Positions 16,701 through 29,023 of a stretch of 64,000 bases of DNA are shown here, in pieces. The notes beneath the pieces are model-generated. The model was not told the DNA's origin, searched no databases, and saw only the letters and a program-made list of their open reading frames with translations. The stretch comes from Methylomarinovum tepidoasis (GTDB taxonomy: Bacteria > Pseudomonadota > Gammaproteobacteria > Methylococcales > Methylothermaceae), in contig NZ_AP024718.1 in NCBI RefSeq assembly GCF_030294985.1, positions 1,751,001 to 1,815,000 of the forward strand, in the 5' to 3' direction. The translations under genes were made by a program, and so were the position numbers. Each line of letters begins with the position of its first letter. Position 1 is the first letter of the stretch.

Positions 16701-18089
16701 ATGATCCGAAGGTTCCTCAGTTTTTTCTGGCTGCTGTGTTGGCTTCCACTGGCCGCCTGCGCCGTCGATCCCAAGGTCCACGAGTACAAGCTCGACAACG
16801 GCCTCAAGGTGGTGGTGAAGGAAGATCACCGCGCGCCGGTGGCGGTCTCCCAGGTGTGGTACAAGGTCGGCTCGAGCTACGAGCACGACGGCATCACCGG
16901 CATCTCCCATATGCTCGAACACATGATGTTCAAAGGAACCGAAAAACACGGGCCGGGTGAATTCTCCCGCATCATCGCCGAGCTGGGCGGACGCGAGAAC
17001 GCCTTCACCGGCACCGATTACACCGCCTATTTCGAAACCCTGGAAAAGTCCCGGCTGCCGGTGGCCTTCGAACTGGAGGCGGACCGCATGCGCCACCTCA
17101 AACTGGACGAAAAGGAATTCGCCAAGGAAAAGCAGGTGGTGCTGGAGGAGCGCCGCATGCGCACCGACGACCAGCCCCGGGCCAAGACCTACGAACACTT
17201 CATGGCCGTCGCCTTCACCAACGGCCCGTACCGGAACCCGGTGATCGGCTGGCCGGCGGACATCGAGGCCTTGACCGTCGCCGACCTGCGCCAGTGGTAC
17301 CGGCAGTGGTACGCCCCCAACAACGCCACCCTGGTGGTGGTCGGAGACGTGGCGCCGGAGCGGATCCTGACGTGGGCGAAAAAGTGGTTCGGCCCGCTCG
17401 AACCCGGTGAGATTCCGCCGCCCAAGCCCCGCACCGAGGTCGAGCAGCGGGGGGAACGCCGCCTGACGGTGAAGGTGCCGGCTAAGCTGCCCTATCTGCT
17501 CATGGGGTACAAGGTGCCGGTATTGGCGAGCCTGCCCGAGGACCGGCAGTGGGAAGCCTACGCTCTTACGGTGCTGGCTGGCGTTCTCGACGGCGGCGAG
17601 AGCGCCCGGCTGGCCACCCGCCTGGTGCGGGGCAGACAGATCGCCGCCGCCGCGGGCGCCGGTTACGACCTCTACGACCGCCTGCCGACGCTGTTCCTGT
17701 TCAACGGCACCCCCGCCCAGGGCCACGACCTGGACGAACTGGAACAGGCCCTGCGCCAGGAGGTCAGGCGGTTGCAGGAAGAACCGGTGTCCGCCGCGGA
17801 GCTGGAACGGGTCAAGACCCAGGTGACCGCCGAAGCCGTCTATGAACGGGATTCCATGTTCTACCAGGCCATGCAGATCGGCCTGCTGGAAACCAACGGG
17901 CTGGGCTGGCGCCGCCTGGACGAGTACGTCGACCGCATTCAGCGGATCACCGCCGCCCAGGTGCAGGAGGTGGCGCGCAAGTATCTGATCGCCGATCATC
18001 TTACCGTCGCCCGGCTGCAGCCGCTGCCGATCAAGGCCGGTCAGCGGCCGCCCGCACCGGCAGGTTTAGGAGGTAATCATGTCCGTTAA
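16701..18089 (+). CDS. M16 family zinc peptidase, catalytic subunit (exported, likely lipoprotein)
   Basis: 462 residues. The N-terminus is a signal peptide with a lipobox-like LAAC, so probable membrane anchoring after Cys. The inverted zinc motif HMLEH is in SHMLEHMMFKGTEKH near residue 73, with the distal Glu expected in the LGGRENAFTGTDYTA region; the second M16 domain follows. Such proteins pair with an inactive homologue to form a heterodimeric periplasmic peptidase resembling the mitochondrial processing peptidase. Its partner is the next gene, overlapping by 11 bases. Confidence 0.92.
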   Translation: MIRRFLSFFWLLCWLPLAACAVDPKVHEYKLDNGLKVVVKEDHRAPVAVSQVWYKVGSSYEHDGITGISHMLEHMMFKGTEKHGPGEFSRIIAELGGRENAFTGTDYTAYFETLEKSRLPVAFELEADRMRHLKLDEKEFAKEKQVVLEERRMRTDDQPRAKTYEHFMAVAFTNGPYRNPVIGWPADIEALTVADLRQWYRQWYAPNNATLVVVGDVAPERILTWAKKWFGPLEPGEIPPPKPRTEVEQRGERRLTVKVPAKLPYLLMGYKVPVLASLPEDRQWEAYALTVLAGVLDGGESARLATRLVRGRQIAAAAGAGYDLYDRLPTLFLFNGTPAQGHDLDELEQALRQEVRRLQEEPVSAAELERVKTQVTAEAVYERDSMFYQAMQIGLLETNGLGWRRLDEYVDRIQRITAAQVQEVARKYLIADHLTVARLQPLPIKAGQRPPAPAGLGGNHVR

Positions 18090-19393
18090 AGCTTGTCTCG
18101 CGCTCTTTCTGGGGCTGGTGCTGGCCTTCGATGCCGGGGCCGGACCCAGAATCCAGTCCTGGCGGACCGAAAACGGGGTCAAGGTCTATTACGTCCACAC
18201 GCCGGAATTGCCGCTGGTGGACGTGCAGGTGGTGTTCGCCGCCGGCAGCGCCTGGGACGGGGATCGCTTCGGTCTCGCCCATCTGACCTCGGCGCTGCTG
18301 GATACCGGCGCCGGCCGCTGGGACGCCGACGCCATCGCCCGGCGCCTGGAGAACGTGGGCGCGCAGCTGAGCACCGGGGTGTCGCGCGATTCCGCCTGGC
18401 TCGATCTGCGCAGCCTCACCGCCGCCGACAAACTGGACGTCGCCCTGGAAACCGCCGCTGAGATCCTGGCTCACCCCCGCTTCGCCCGGGCCGATTTCGA
18501 GCGGGAAAGGAAACGCCTGCTGCTGGCCCTGAAGCAGCGGGAGGAATCGCCCGGGCAGCTGGCGGCGATGCGTTTCTACAAGATGATCTACGGCGACCAC
18601 CCCTACGCCCATCCCAGCGAGGGGGAGATCGACACCGTCAGGGCGATCCGGCGCCGGGATCTTGAGGATTTCCACCGCCGCTATTACGTCGCCGGCAACG
18701 CCCTGGTGGTGGTGGTCGGGGCCGTGAGCCGCACCGGGGCCGACCGCATCGCCCGCCGCCTCACCGACGCGCTGCCGCAGGGGGAGCCGGCCGCGCCGAT
18801 TCCGCCGGTCCCGGCGCCGCAGCGCGCCCGTACCGAGCGCAAACCCTTCCCCTCGGCCCAGACCCACATCTACACTGGCATGCCGGTGATCAGACGGGGC
18901 GATCCCGATTACTACGCCCTCTACGTCGGTAACCACGTCCTTGGCGGAGGCGGCTTCACCTCGCGCATCGTCAAGGAGGTGCGGGAGAAGCGGGGGTTGT
19001 CCTACAGCGCCTACAGTTACTTCGTGCCGTTGAAGGAGAAGGGGCCGTTCGTCGCCGGCCTGCAGACCCGCAACGATGCGGCGGAGTCCGCCCTCGAGGT
19101 GCTGCGCCAGACCATCGACCGCTATCTGGCCGAGGGCCCGACCGAGGCGGAGCTGGAGGCGGCCAAAAAGAACATCACCGGCGGTTTCGTGCTGCGTTAC
19201 GACAGCAACGCCAAGCTGGCCGACTACGTCGCCATGATCGGTTTCTACGGTCTGCCGCTGGACTATCTCGACCGCTTCCCCCGCGAGGTGGCCCGGGTCG
19301 ACCGCACGGCGGTCGTCGAAGCCTTCCGGCGTCATCTGGATCCCGGCCGTTTTCAGACCGTGTTGGTGGGCGGGGGCGCCGTTTCCAAGGGCG

Positions 19394-19410
<17 letters not shown>
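18079..19410 (+). CDS. M16 family peptidase-like protein, non-catalytic partner
   Basis: 443 residues with a signal peptide (cleavage near DAGAG). It aligns in outline with the preceding gene, but the zinc motif is lost: the matching position reads FGLAHLTSALLDTGAG instead of HxxEH. The C-terminal domain keeps the M16 stretch GGGGFTSRIVKEVREKRGLSY. It is the usual inactive subunit of a two-gene M16 pair. An SD (TTAGGAGG) lies at 18066-18073 inside the upstream gene. It overlaps rsmD by 17 bases. Confidence 0.9.
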
Positions 19411-22392
<2,982 letters not shown>

Positions 22393-22476
22393 GTGCCATT
22401 GGAAAGTTTTGTTACCCTACGATCCGGTGGCAAGGGGAGCCATCGATCATTTCCATGACTTTTGTGGGTAACAGTT

Positions 22477-22998
22477 ATGCAAACAATCAGACAAATCAGC
22501 CTGGTTCTCGCCCTGGGAGCAACCATCTCCGCAGCGGGCGCTTTGGAATGCGACGATGGGGTGCCGGTCACGGTCAGCGGCACGATCGATACGATCAACC
22601 TTTCCCAAACCATTCAGGTGGGGCAAATCCACATGGTGCTGACGGATTTGGGGGGAAGTGAAGTGTTTGCGGGCACTGGCGGTATCATGGGCCAGATTAG
22701 AGGTATCAAGCCGGACGGTACGGTGCTGCTCAATCACTATATTTGTTTCGATAGCAGTGACTGCCTGATGACTCGCAAAGATCGGGCGACCCTGATGCCA
22801 GCGGCGAATCCGCTTTGCGTCGATGGCAGTGTGGGCCGCTTCGAGGTCGTGGAAATCGTCTCCCGGACCAAGGGAAAGGGATTTTTCAAAGGAATTGAAG
22901 CGGCTATCGAGGCGAACGGAACCGTCAGTTATTGCCCCGAGAACAACGGCAATCATTTCGTCCTGACAGGTGAAGCTTGCGTCGCTTCGCTAGACTGA
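22477..22998 (+). CDS. Small exported protein of unknown function
   Basis: 173 residues from ATG 22477 (MQTIRQISLVLALGATISAAGA, shown in parts: MQTIRQISL, VLALGATISAAGA); five upstream codons are also open. A clear signal peptide ends near AGA-LECDDG. The mature part has six cysteines (LECDD, HYICFDSSDCLM, NPLCVDG, SYCPE, GEACVA), which fits disulfide bonds in the periplasm or outside. No recognised motif. Not obviously linked to its neighbours; 84 bases separate it from ggt. Confidence 0.75.
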   Translation: MQTIRQISLVLALGATISAAGALECDDGVPVTVSGTIDTINLSQTIQVGQIHMVLTDLGGSEVFAGTGGIMGQIRGIKPDGTVLLNHYICFDSSDCLMTRKDRATLMPAANPLCVDGSVGRFEVVEIVSRTKGKGFFKGIEAAIEANGTVSYCPENNGNHFVLTGEACVASLD

Positions 22999-23011
22999 CG
23001 CAGCAATTTTC

Positions 23012-23713
23012 ATGCTCTCCTTGCTGCCGCTGGACAATGAAATCCGCGTCTGGCATCTGTCTCTGGATTTGCCTCCGAATCTGCTGGCGCGCTGTGAGGC
23101 GGTGCTCGCCGAAGACGAACGCTGCAGGATAAGCCGTCTGCAACGGCCCGGTCATCGCCGCCGGGCTGTCGCCGCCCGGGGGCAGCTGCGCTGGCTGCTG
23201 GCGCGCGGGCTTGGGGTGACGCCGCAGGCGCTGGTCTTCGGCCGGGAGCCTCACGGCAAACCCTACTTGCTGGATCATCCGCTCCGCTTCAATCTCTCCC
23301 ACAGCAAGGACTGTCTGCTGGTCGCCCTGGCCTGGGACGGCCGCTTGGGCGTGGACGTGGAATCGGTTCGCGCCTTGCCGCGGATGGCGGTGCTGGCCCA
23401 GCGCTGCTTCGCCTCCCAGGAATATCAGGTCTGGCAGGCTGCTGGCGCCAGGGCGGACGATTTTTTCCGCCTTTGGACCTTGAAGGAAGCCTTCGTCAAG
23501 GCGGACGGCCGGGGACTGGCTTTGGGGCTCGATCGCTGCCGCTTCGATCTGCATCCGCCGCGCCTCGTGGCGGCGCCGCCGGAGTGTGGCCGGGTTGCGG
23601 CCTGGCAGGCGCATGCCTGGTCCCCGGCGCCAGGCTGGCAGGCGGCCTTGTGCGTGCGCGGCGGCGGTGGACGGCTGGTGACGGGCACGCTGGCGCCCGG
23701 GCGGCTGTTCTGA
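23012..23713 (+). CDS. 4'-phosphopantetheinyl transferase, Sfp/AcpT type
   Basis: 233 residues with both Sfp-family motifs: GVDVESV near residue 110 (Mg-binding Asp/Glu) and WTLKEAFVKADGRGL near 154, plus the upstream FNLSHSKD. It transfers phosphopantetheine from CoA to carrier-protein serines. The two-domain length fits the Sfp type rather than the short AcpS type. No PKS or NRPS gene lies in the window, so the carrier substrate is unknown. The transposase remnant follows after 164 bases. Confidence 0.9.
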   Translation: MLSLLPLDNEIRVWHLSLDLPPNLLARCEAVLAEDERCRISRLQRPGHRRRAVAARGQLRWLLARGLGVTPQALVFGREPHGKPYLLDHPLRFNLSHSKDCLLVALAWDGRLGVDVESVRALPRMAVLAQRCFASQEYQVWQAAGARADDFFRLWTLKEAFVKADGRGLALGLDRCRFDLHPPRLVAAPPECGRVAAWQAHAWSPAPGWQAALCVRGGGGRLVTGTLAPGRLF

Positions 23714-23877
23714 ACCTCCCAACGCCTAAAGCCAGGGGCCTGTGTGACGCAATTCGGTGGCTTGTCCCTGTATCCTGCCCTCAGGATGCTTCCATGTCGT
23801 TTCAGCAGATCGAGCGGCGCTGCCAAAATATTAACCCGGCAGAATTTTTTCGTACAAATTGGGTCCAACTCTGCGTT

Positions 23878-24744
23878 ATGAAGAGAGAACGAATTGATGC
23901 CCGGAAATTGGATCCTGCGGCGCGGGAACAACTGCGTAAGGTTGTTATTCGGCTGTATGAGAGAGGTTACCGTCCCACGCAGATTGCCAAGGATCTTGGA
24001 CTTCGTCGGCCGACGGTGTCGGAATGGATTGCCAGAGTGAAAGCCGGTCAGGGCACGGGCGAGAAGAAGCGAGGGAGACGGGTGGGAAGCGGTCGCAGAT
24101 TGACCCCGGCTCAGGAGGCGAGAATTTATCAGGAGATCGTGGCAAAGACGCCGGACCGGTTGGGCTTGCCCTATGCACTTTGGAATGCCCAGGCAGTGCG
24201 GATGCTGATTCGGCGATCTTTTGGCATCGATCTGCCCAAGCGCACGGTTCGCCTGTATCTGCAACGCTGGGGGATGACTCCGCAACGGCCCGTCAAACGC
24301 GCCTATGAACGCGATTCTGCGGCGGTGAAACAATGGCTGGAAGCAACCTATCCTCGAATCCAGGCACGGGCGCGGCAGGAACAGGCCGAAATTCACTGGG
24401 GCGATGAGACAGGGGTGGTGACGGTGGAACATGCTCCCAGAGGCTATGCCCCGAGAGGGAAACCGCCCGTCCTGGCCCAATCCAAGCGCGAACGCATGAA
24501 CTTGATCGCCTCGATCACCGCCCAAGGCAAAGTCCGTTTCATGCTCTACCCCGACACCCTGAAGGCCGCCATCCTGATCGAATTTCTCCGCCGCCTGATC
24601 CAAGACACCGAGCGCAAGGTGTTTTTGATCCTCGACAACCATAGGGTCCATCACAGCAGTGGAGTTACCCCGCTTCAGTGGACAGTTCCACATTTTGGGT
24701 CTGAATCCCGCCCTTGCGCTGGGTATGCTGACGCTCGAAGTTGA
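23878..24744 (+). pseudogene. IS630 family transposase, truncated by an IS3 insertion
   Basis: From ATG 23878 the frame encodes an IS630-type transposase: HTH region YRPTQIAKDLGLRRPTVSEW, first catalytic Asp in HWGDETGVV, second in LILDNHRVHH. At 24660 it runs into the inverted repeat of an IS3 element, so the third catalytic residue (Glu of the usual SPELNPIE motif) is missing and the last 27 codons come from IS3 DNA. It must be inactive. I could not identify the IS630 left inverted repeat in 23714-23877, which otherwise holds no gene. Confidence 0.88.
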
Positions 24745-25558
24745 TCGGCGACAGATAGCCCAGCGCTGAATGCCGACGATGCGGATTGTACCAACCCTCG
24801 ATGAACTCGAAGATGGCACGCTCCGCCTCGGCACGTGTACGGAATGTGCTCCGGTCCAGCAACTCACATTCCAGCGTGGCGAAAAAGCTCTCCGCCATGG
24901 CATTGTCGAAGCAGTCTCCGACGCTGCCCATCGACGGCCGTACACCGGCCTCCTCACAGTATCGGCTGAAGGCCAGCGACGTGTACTGGCACCCCTGGTC
25001 CGAGTGATGAACGACTTCCTCGGGCTGGCGTTGCCACAGCGCCATGTTGAGCGCCGAGAGCACCAGTTCGGTCCGCAGGTGCGCCGCCATGGCCCAGCCC
25101 ACGATACGCCGGCTGAACACATCCAGCACCACCGCCAGATACAGGAACCCCTCCCAGGTCGGCACGTAGGTAATATCCGCCACCCACAGCCGGTCCGGGG
25201 CCTCGGCGACAAATTCCCGCTCCACCAGGTCCGGCGCCGGCCGGGCAGCTTCGTCGCGCGATGTCGTGCACCAACCCCTGCGGCGGCTGGCGCCCACCAA
25301 GCCTCTGGCCTTCATCATCCGCGCCACCCGCTTGCGGCTGACCTGCTCGCCCTCAACACGCAGTTCGGCATGAATGCGAGGGGCGCCGTAGGTCCCGCGA
25401 GAGCGCTTGTGGATCGCCTCGACCTTGTCGGCCAGCTCGGCATCCCGTCGCGCCCTGGCCGACTCAGGACGCTTCAGCCACGCATAAAACCCGCTCGTGG
25501 AGACACCGAGCAGCCGGCACATCGTGGCAACAGGGTAATCGGCCCGATTCACCTTCAC
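24665..25558 (-). CDS. IS3 transposase OrfB (DDE integrase domain)
   Basis: 297 residues from a GTG that overlaps the orfA stop (GTGA). N-terminal HTH_21-like part YPVATMCRLLGVSTSGFYAW, then an rve integrase core with DDE residues in WVADITYVPTWEG, HHSDQGCQYTS and ESFFATLECELL. All catalytic residues are present. In many IS3 elements OrfA and OrfB are joined by -1 frameshifting, and the orfB frame is open upstream into orfA. Confidence 0.92.
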   Translation of the reverse strand: MKVNRADYPVATMCRLLGVSTSGFYAWLKRPESARARRDAELADKVEAIHKRSRGTYGAPRIHAELRVEGEQVSRKRVARMMKARGLVGASRRRGWCTTSRDEAARPAPDLVEREFVAEAPDRLWVADITYVPTWEGFLYLAVVLDVFSRRIVGWAMAAHLRTELVLSALNMALWQRQPEEVVHHSDQGCQYTSLAFSRYCEEAGVRPSMGSVGDCFDNAMAESFFATLECELLDRSTFRTRAEAERAIFEFIEGWYNPHRRHSALGYLSPINFERQHTQRKGGIQTQNVELSTEAG

Positions 25559-25872
25559 GAACTCGAAGACTTCGGCGGCACCGAGTCGGTCTCCCGAGCG
25601 AACCAGGCCGCGGCTTTTGCCAGGATCTCCCGTTCAATCTTCAGCTGGCGGTTCTCACGCCGCAGGCGGCGGCGCAGCTCCTCTCTCTCCGGGCTTGTCA
25701 GGCCATCCTCACGACGTCCCTCGTCACGGTCGGCCTGCTTGACCCAGTTGCGGATGCTCTCCGCCGTCGGCTCGAACTCCCGAGCCAGCGACTCCGGCGT
25801 CCGTCCAGCCCGAACCAACTCGACCATCTGTCGCCGGAACTCCGGCGGATACGGTTTTCTCGTCTTTCCCAT
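25555..25872 (-). CDS. IS3 transposase OrfA (helix-turn-helix)
   Basis: 105 residues. HTH_Tnp_1 protein with YPPEFRRQMVELVRAGRT at the N-terminus, ESIRNWVKQADRD and a Leu-rich coiled-coil segment ERE-ELRRRLRRENRQLK. Binds the IS ends and supports OrfB. It lies 54 bases inside the right inverted repeat. Confidence 0.9.
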   Translation of the reverse strand: MGKTRKPYPPEFRRQMVELVRAGRTPESLAREFEPTAESIRNWVKQADRDEGRREDGLTSPEREELRRRLRRENRQLKIEREILAKAAAWFARETDSVPPKSSSS

Positions 25873-25917
25873 TTCCAGACACCTCCTCTCAAATCATCAG
25901 GTGTCCACAAAAACGGG

Positions 25918-27279
25918 TCAACTCCATACCTTGTTTTTGAACCTGCGGGCCATCCGTGAAATCGGATTGTCCAATAGCAGGGCGGCGGCCCTTTCCGCCT
26001 TTTTCATTTTTTCTTCCAGGGTGGTGACCTTCTGACCCAGATAACCTGTTTCCATAGCTCCCTGGAGCAGCAGGTCTATCACATAGTTTCCGGGAGAAGG
26101 AGCAGGAGAGGAAAGGATTTCTTCATACACGTCCATCAGTTTCTGCACCGAATGGCGCACGTCGAATTCGCCGCAGGTCAATACGAATTCCCGTCCTTGC
26201 TTTGTGATTTGCTGTCTCAGTTCGGGGTTTCGCAGCAATTCCCGTAGTGCATCCGCTGTCGATTTGGGATCGCCGTACTCCACCAAGAAGCCTGTCTGGC
26301 CGGGGCGAACGACGTACTCGACGAATCCGCCGCAGCGGCTGGCCACGCAGGCGCAGCCACAGGCCATCGCCTCGAGCAGCACATAGGGCCCACCTTCCGA
26401 GCGCGAGGTCAACAGGAAAACGTCCGACTGGGTAAGGATGGTGGGGATGTCCTGGCGAAAGCCCAAAAAATGAAAGCACCGATCGATCCCCAACGCCTGA
26501 ACCCGTGCTTTCAGCTGGTCCTGGTAATCTGGGGAATCGGTGCTCCCCACGATGGCGAAATGGGCCTCGGGAAATTCCCGGGCCACTTCGGCAGCAGCCT
26601 CCACGAAGTATTCAAACCCCTTGTCCGGATGGAGGCGGCCGACGCCGGTGATCAGGGGGGCATTCCGGGGTATGCCAAGTTCCTGTCGGATACTTGGCTG
26701 CTCAAACTGGCGCAAGTTTTGAAAACGTTCTAGCTCAATCCCATTGTGAATGACCCGGATTTTTTCCCGCGGAATGGGTGGGGAGAGCGAACGGGCGACC
26801 GGTTCAGCCACGGCGATGATGCGGGTGGAAAGATCGCCGATCAGTTCGGCGAAGCTGTGTGGATCGAGGGGGAAACGCTGGTAGATGGGGAGATTGCTCT
26901 GGAAGGGGATGTGCACCACAATGAGGTGGTGGATGCCCGCCAGCCTGGCCGCCAGTGCCCCTTCTAGAATTTGATTGGAGTTGGTATGGACGAGCGCGAC
27001 CTGTTCTTTTTCGATCAAGTGGACGAGATTGCGCACCCGTTGCGGCAGATCCGCCAGAAAGGAGTACCAGGGCAGGGGCGGCTTGAGCCAGCCGTAATTG
27101 ACTTCCTGGATTACCCATTCGATACCCATCTCGTCGAGAAGGGCACGAAACGCGCCGTCGCCGGGCAGGACTACCAAAGGGCGAAAGTGGGAGCGAGCCA
27201 TATGCTGGAACACATCCCTTAGGTAGATTTCCCCCCCCGCGATGTCGGAGCGGCTGGCGATGTAGAGGATGGTGTTCAT
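25918..27279 (-). CDS. GT4 family glycosyltransferase, 3' end formed by the IS3 inverted repeat
   Basis: 453 residues, GT-B fold. N-terminal acceptor domain begins NTILYIASRSDIAGGEIYLRD (quoted as NTILYIASRSD and IAGGEIYLRD); the C-terminal domain has GVGRLHPDKGFEYFVEAA near residue 210 and the nucleotide-sugar motif SRSEGGPYVLLEAMACG near 292. The last codons TGG-AGT-TGA lie within the IS3 terminal repeat (25918-25926), so the native C-terminus was cut, probably by only a few residues because the catalytic domains are complete. Starts in an overlap with the GT2 gene. Confidence 0.88.
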   Translation of the reverse strand: MNTILYIASRSDIAGGEIYLRDVFQHMARSHFRPLVVLPGDGAFRALLDEMGIEWVIQEVNYGWLKPPLPWYSFLADLPQRVRNLVHLIEKEQVALVHTNSNQILEGALAARLAGIHHLIVVHIPFQSNLPIYQRFPLDPHSFAELIGDLSTRIIAVAEPVARSLSPPIPREKIRVIHNGIELERFQNLRQFEQPSIRQELGIPRNAPLITGVGRLHPDKGFEYFVEAAAEVAREFPEAHFAIVGSTDSPDYQDQLKARVQALGIDRCFHFLGFRQDIPTILTQSDVFLLTSRSEGGPYVLLEAMACGCACVASRCGGFVEYVVRPGQTGFLVEYGDPKSTADALRELLRNPELRQQITKQGREFVLTCGEFDVRHSVQKLMDVYEEILSSPAPSPGNYVIDLLLQGAMETGYLGQKVTTLEEKMKKAERAAALLLDNPISRMARRFKNKVWS

Positions 27280-28241
27280 GATGAGACTCTTATCGGACGC
27301 AATCTAATGGCCTCGCGCAGACTTTGGAGAATGAATCCCAGTTTCGCCATGTGCCAGGAACGGGCGTAAAAAGGCAATTCACGGATGTGCCAAAAAATTT
27401 TTCTGGGATTCCAGGAAGGTCCTTTAACCCTGTGGAACAAATCGTACGTTTCTCTGGCTGCTTGGGATACCAGGGACCCCCGACTCAAGGGAGAATCGAT
27501 TTGCTGGTGAACAACATCTGAAATCCCTTGCCAGTAGCTGCGCCTGAGTACCCAGGATTTTTCGGTGCGCGCTGCCGGAATCCGGTGCCAAAGCACGGCA
27601 AAAGGAGTATAGAGGACTTTATAGCCTGCAGCGTACACCCGCTTGAAAAAGTCGGCCTCTTCGCCGGAAAGCAATGATTTGCCAATCCTGCCCAGCCTAG
27701 GATCAAACAACCCGACTCGCTCAAAGAGATGCCGACGAAAAGCCATATTTACCCCGTAAGGATGTTTGGGAGGTTCAAACCAGCAGATCGCATCTCCCGA
27801 ATTGGTGACGCCATACATATAGAGCAGGTGCTCATGTAGCCAAAGCGGTTCGCCACTTTCGAACAGGGGAATGGTCTTGCCGCCCACGCAACCTGCGTCT
27901 GGATGGGTACAAAACGCTTCGGCCAAGGCTTTTAGCCAGGAGCTGTCAAAAAAAACGTCGTCGTCGGCGAACGCCAGGATGTCACCACGCGCTTCCTGGA
28001 TGCCGCGGTTTCTCGCATAGGACAGTCCGGTTTCGGGTTCAAACACATAGCGCGCCCATGCATGGTCGGCAGCAAAACATTTGCCAATTTCCCCGGTCGA
28101 GTCGCTTGAATGATTGTCAATGAGGATCAGTTCCACTGCAACGCCGTTTGCCTCTGCTTCTCCCACGGCAGGCACTAGGCTTGCCAGTGTATCGCCTAGA
28201 ATATCTCCGCGGTTGTGGGTGCAGATGATCACACTGATCAT
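27276..28241 (-). CDS. GT2 family glycosyltransferase
   Basis: 321 residues, GT-A fold. N-terminal VIICTHNRGDILGDTLASL, acidic LILIDNHSSDSTG and the DXD-type ADDDVFF near residue 93; NMAFRRHLFERVGLFDPRLG and LSGEEADFFKRV in the second half are typical of this family. It overlaps both neighbours by four bases, so the four-gene group to 30609 looks like one operon. Clearly paralogous to the gene at 31808. Confidence 0.9.
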   Translation of the reverse strand: MISVIICTHNRGDILGDTLASLVPAVGEAEANGVAVELILIDNHSSDSTGEIGKCFAADHAWARYVFEPETGLSYARNRGIQEARGDILAFADDDVFFDSSWLKALAEAFCTHPDAGCVGGKTIPLFESGEPLWLHEHLLYMYGVTNSGDAICWFEPPKHPYGVNMAFRRHLFERVGLFDPRLGRIGKSLLSGEEADFFKRVYAAGYKVLYTPFAVLWHRIPAARTEKSWVLRRSYWQGISDVVHQQIDSPLSRGSLVSQAARETYDLFHRVKGPSWNPRKIFWHIRELPFYARSWHMAKLGFILQSLREAIRLRPIRVSS

Positions 28242-29023
28242 GCTTTGTACTCAGCGATGACCTGGAGTGCTTCCTCCCGGCTCAAGTGGGGGATTGCCGC
28301 AAGGAAGGATTCCATTTCCCGAAACGCCGCATCTTCACTGTAGGCTTTGGCCGGCGGGCGCAGCGAATGTCGTACCGGGGTGCAATCGATAATGCCAAGG
28401 CGCATCCCCTGTTCTTCCAAAATCACTGGCCAGACGAAATCCAGTCCCCACCCCATTGGACTGATCTCGGGAAAAGGCAAGAGCCAGGGAAAGGCATCCT
28501 GCCGGATACTGAATAGTGGGCCGATTTCCACGAACCGGGTCTGCCTGGCGATCATGCCCGGAACCTGGCGGACGATGGCGTGGTCAAGGTGGCTGTTGGG
28601 GGTACGGGCCGGCTGAGCAAGGGCAAAGTCGTAGCGCTGCTGGAGGGAGAGAAATTCGTCCAAGAATTCGGCAGGAAGCTGGATGTCGTCGTCGCATACC
28701 AGCACGAACGCATACCTTTCCAGGGGGATGCCGGCCAGCAGGCGGTTAAGCAACTGGAATTTCGGAATTTTCCGGTCTGTTCTGAAGGCAGTCGCCCTGG
28801 CCACATGCGGTGCGGGGGGGGGGCCGCCGACGGCGGCCCAGCGCTGGGTGACCCGGAACAGGCGGCTTTCGCCCAACTCCTGCACGATGTGGCGGATAAG
28901 GTTTTTCCGGTCGGCAAGATAGATCCCGATGACAAGCACTCTGGGAAAACCTAGTCGCGCAGGATTGGCACGCCGGAGGAGGCAGCTGATTTTACGCCGG
29001 ATTCTTGCGGTAAGATCGTTCAT
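28238..29023 (-). CDS. DUF707-like putative glycosyltransferase
   Basis: 261 residues from ATG 29023, which overlaps the stop of the upstream gene (ATGA). Family-like features are LVCDDDIQLP near residue 112, DFALAQPARTP, RFVEIGPLFSI, SPMGWGLDFVWP and GIIDCTPVRHS. This series matches the conserved line-up of DUF707, a group of putative glycosyltransferases better known in plants and some bacteria. Sugar and acceptor are unknown; the cluster implies polysaccharide synthesis. Confidence 0.72.
   Translation of the reverse strand: MNDLTARIRRKISCLLRRANPARLGFPRVLVIGIYLADRKNLIRHIVQELGESRLFRVTQRWAAVGGPPPAPHVARATAFRTDRKIPKFQLLNRLLAGIPLERYAFVLVCDDDIQLPAEFLDEFLSLQQRYDFALAQPARTPNSHLDHAIVRQVPGMIARQTRFVEIGPLFSIRQDAFPWLLPFPEISPMGWGLDFVWPVILEEQGMRLGIIDCTPVRHSLRPPAKAYSEDAAFREMESFLAAIPHLSREEALQVIAEYKA

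Larger units (their letters stand above)
24660..25926 (-). mobile_element. IS3 family insertion sequence, about 1267 bp, apparently complete
   Basis: Imperfect terminal inverted repeats: TGGAGTTACCCCG at the left end (24660) and, read inward from 25926, TGGAGTTGACCCG, both with a shared TGGACA a few bases further in. It holds orfA and orfB on the minus strand. The flanks (CAG before, TAC after) give no target duplication. Genes on both sides are cut at the element ends, which points to a deletion after insertion. Confidence 0.85.

Noticed and set aside
23425-25212. Long 595-codon minus-strand frame
   Set aside because: It runs through the phosphopantetheinyl transferase, IS630 and IS3 genes in the wrong frame and has no family features; a high-GC shadow frame.
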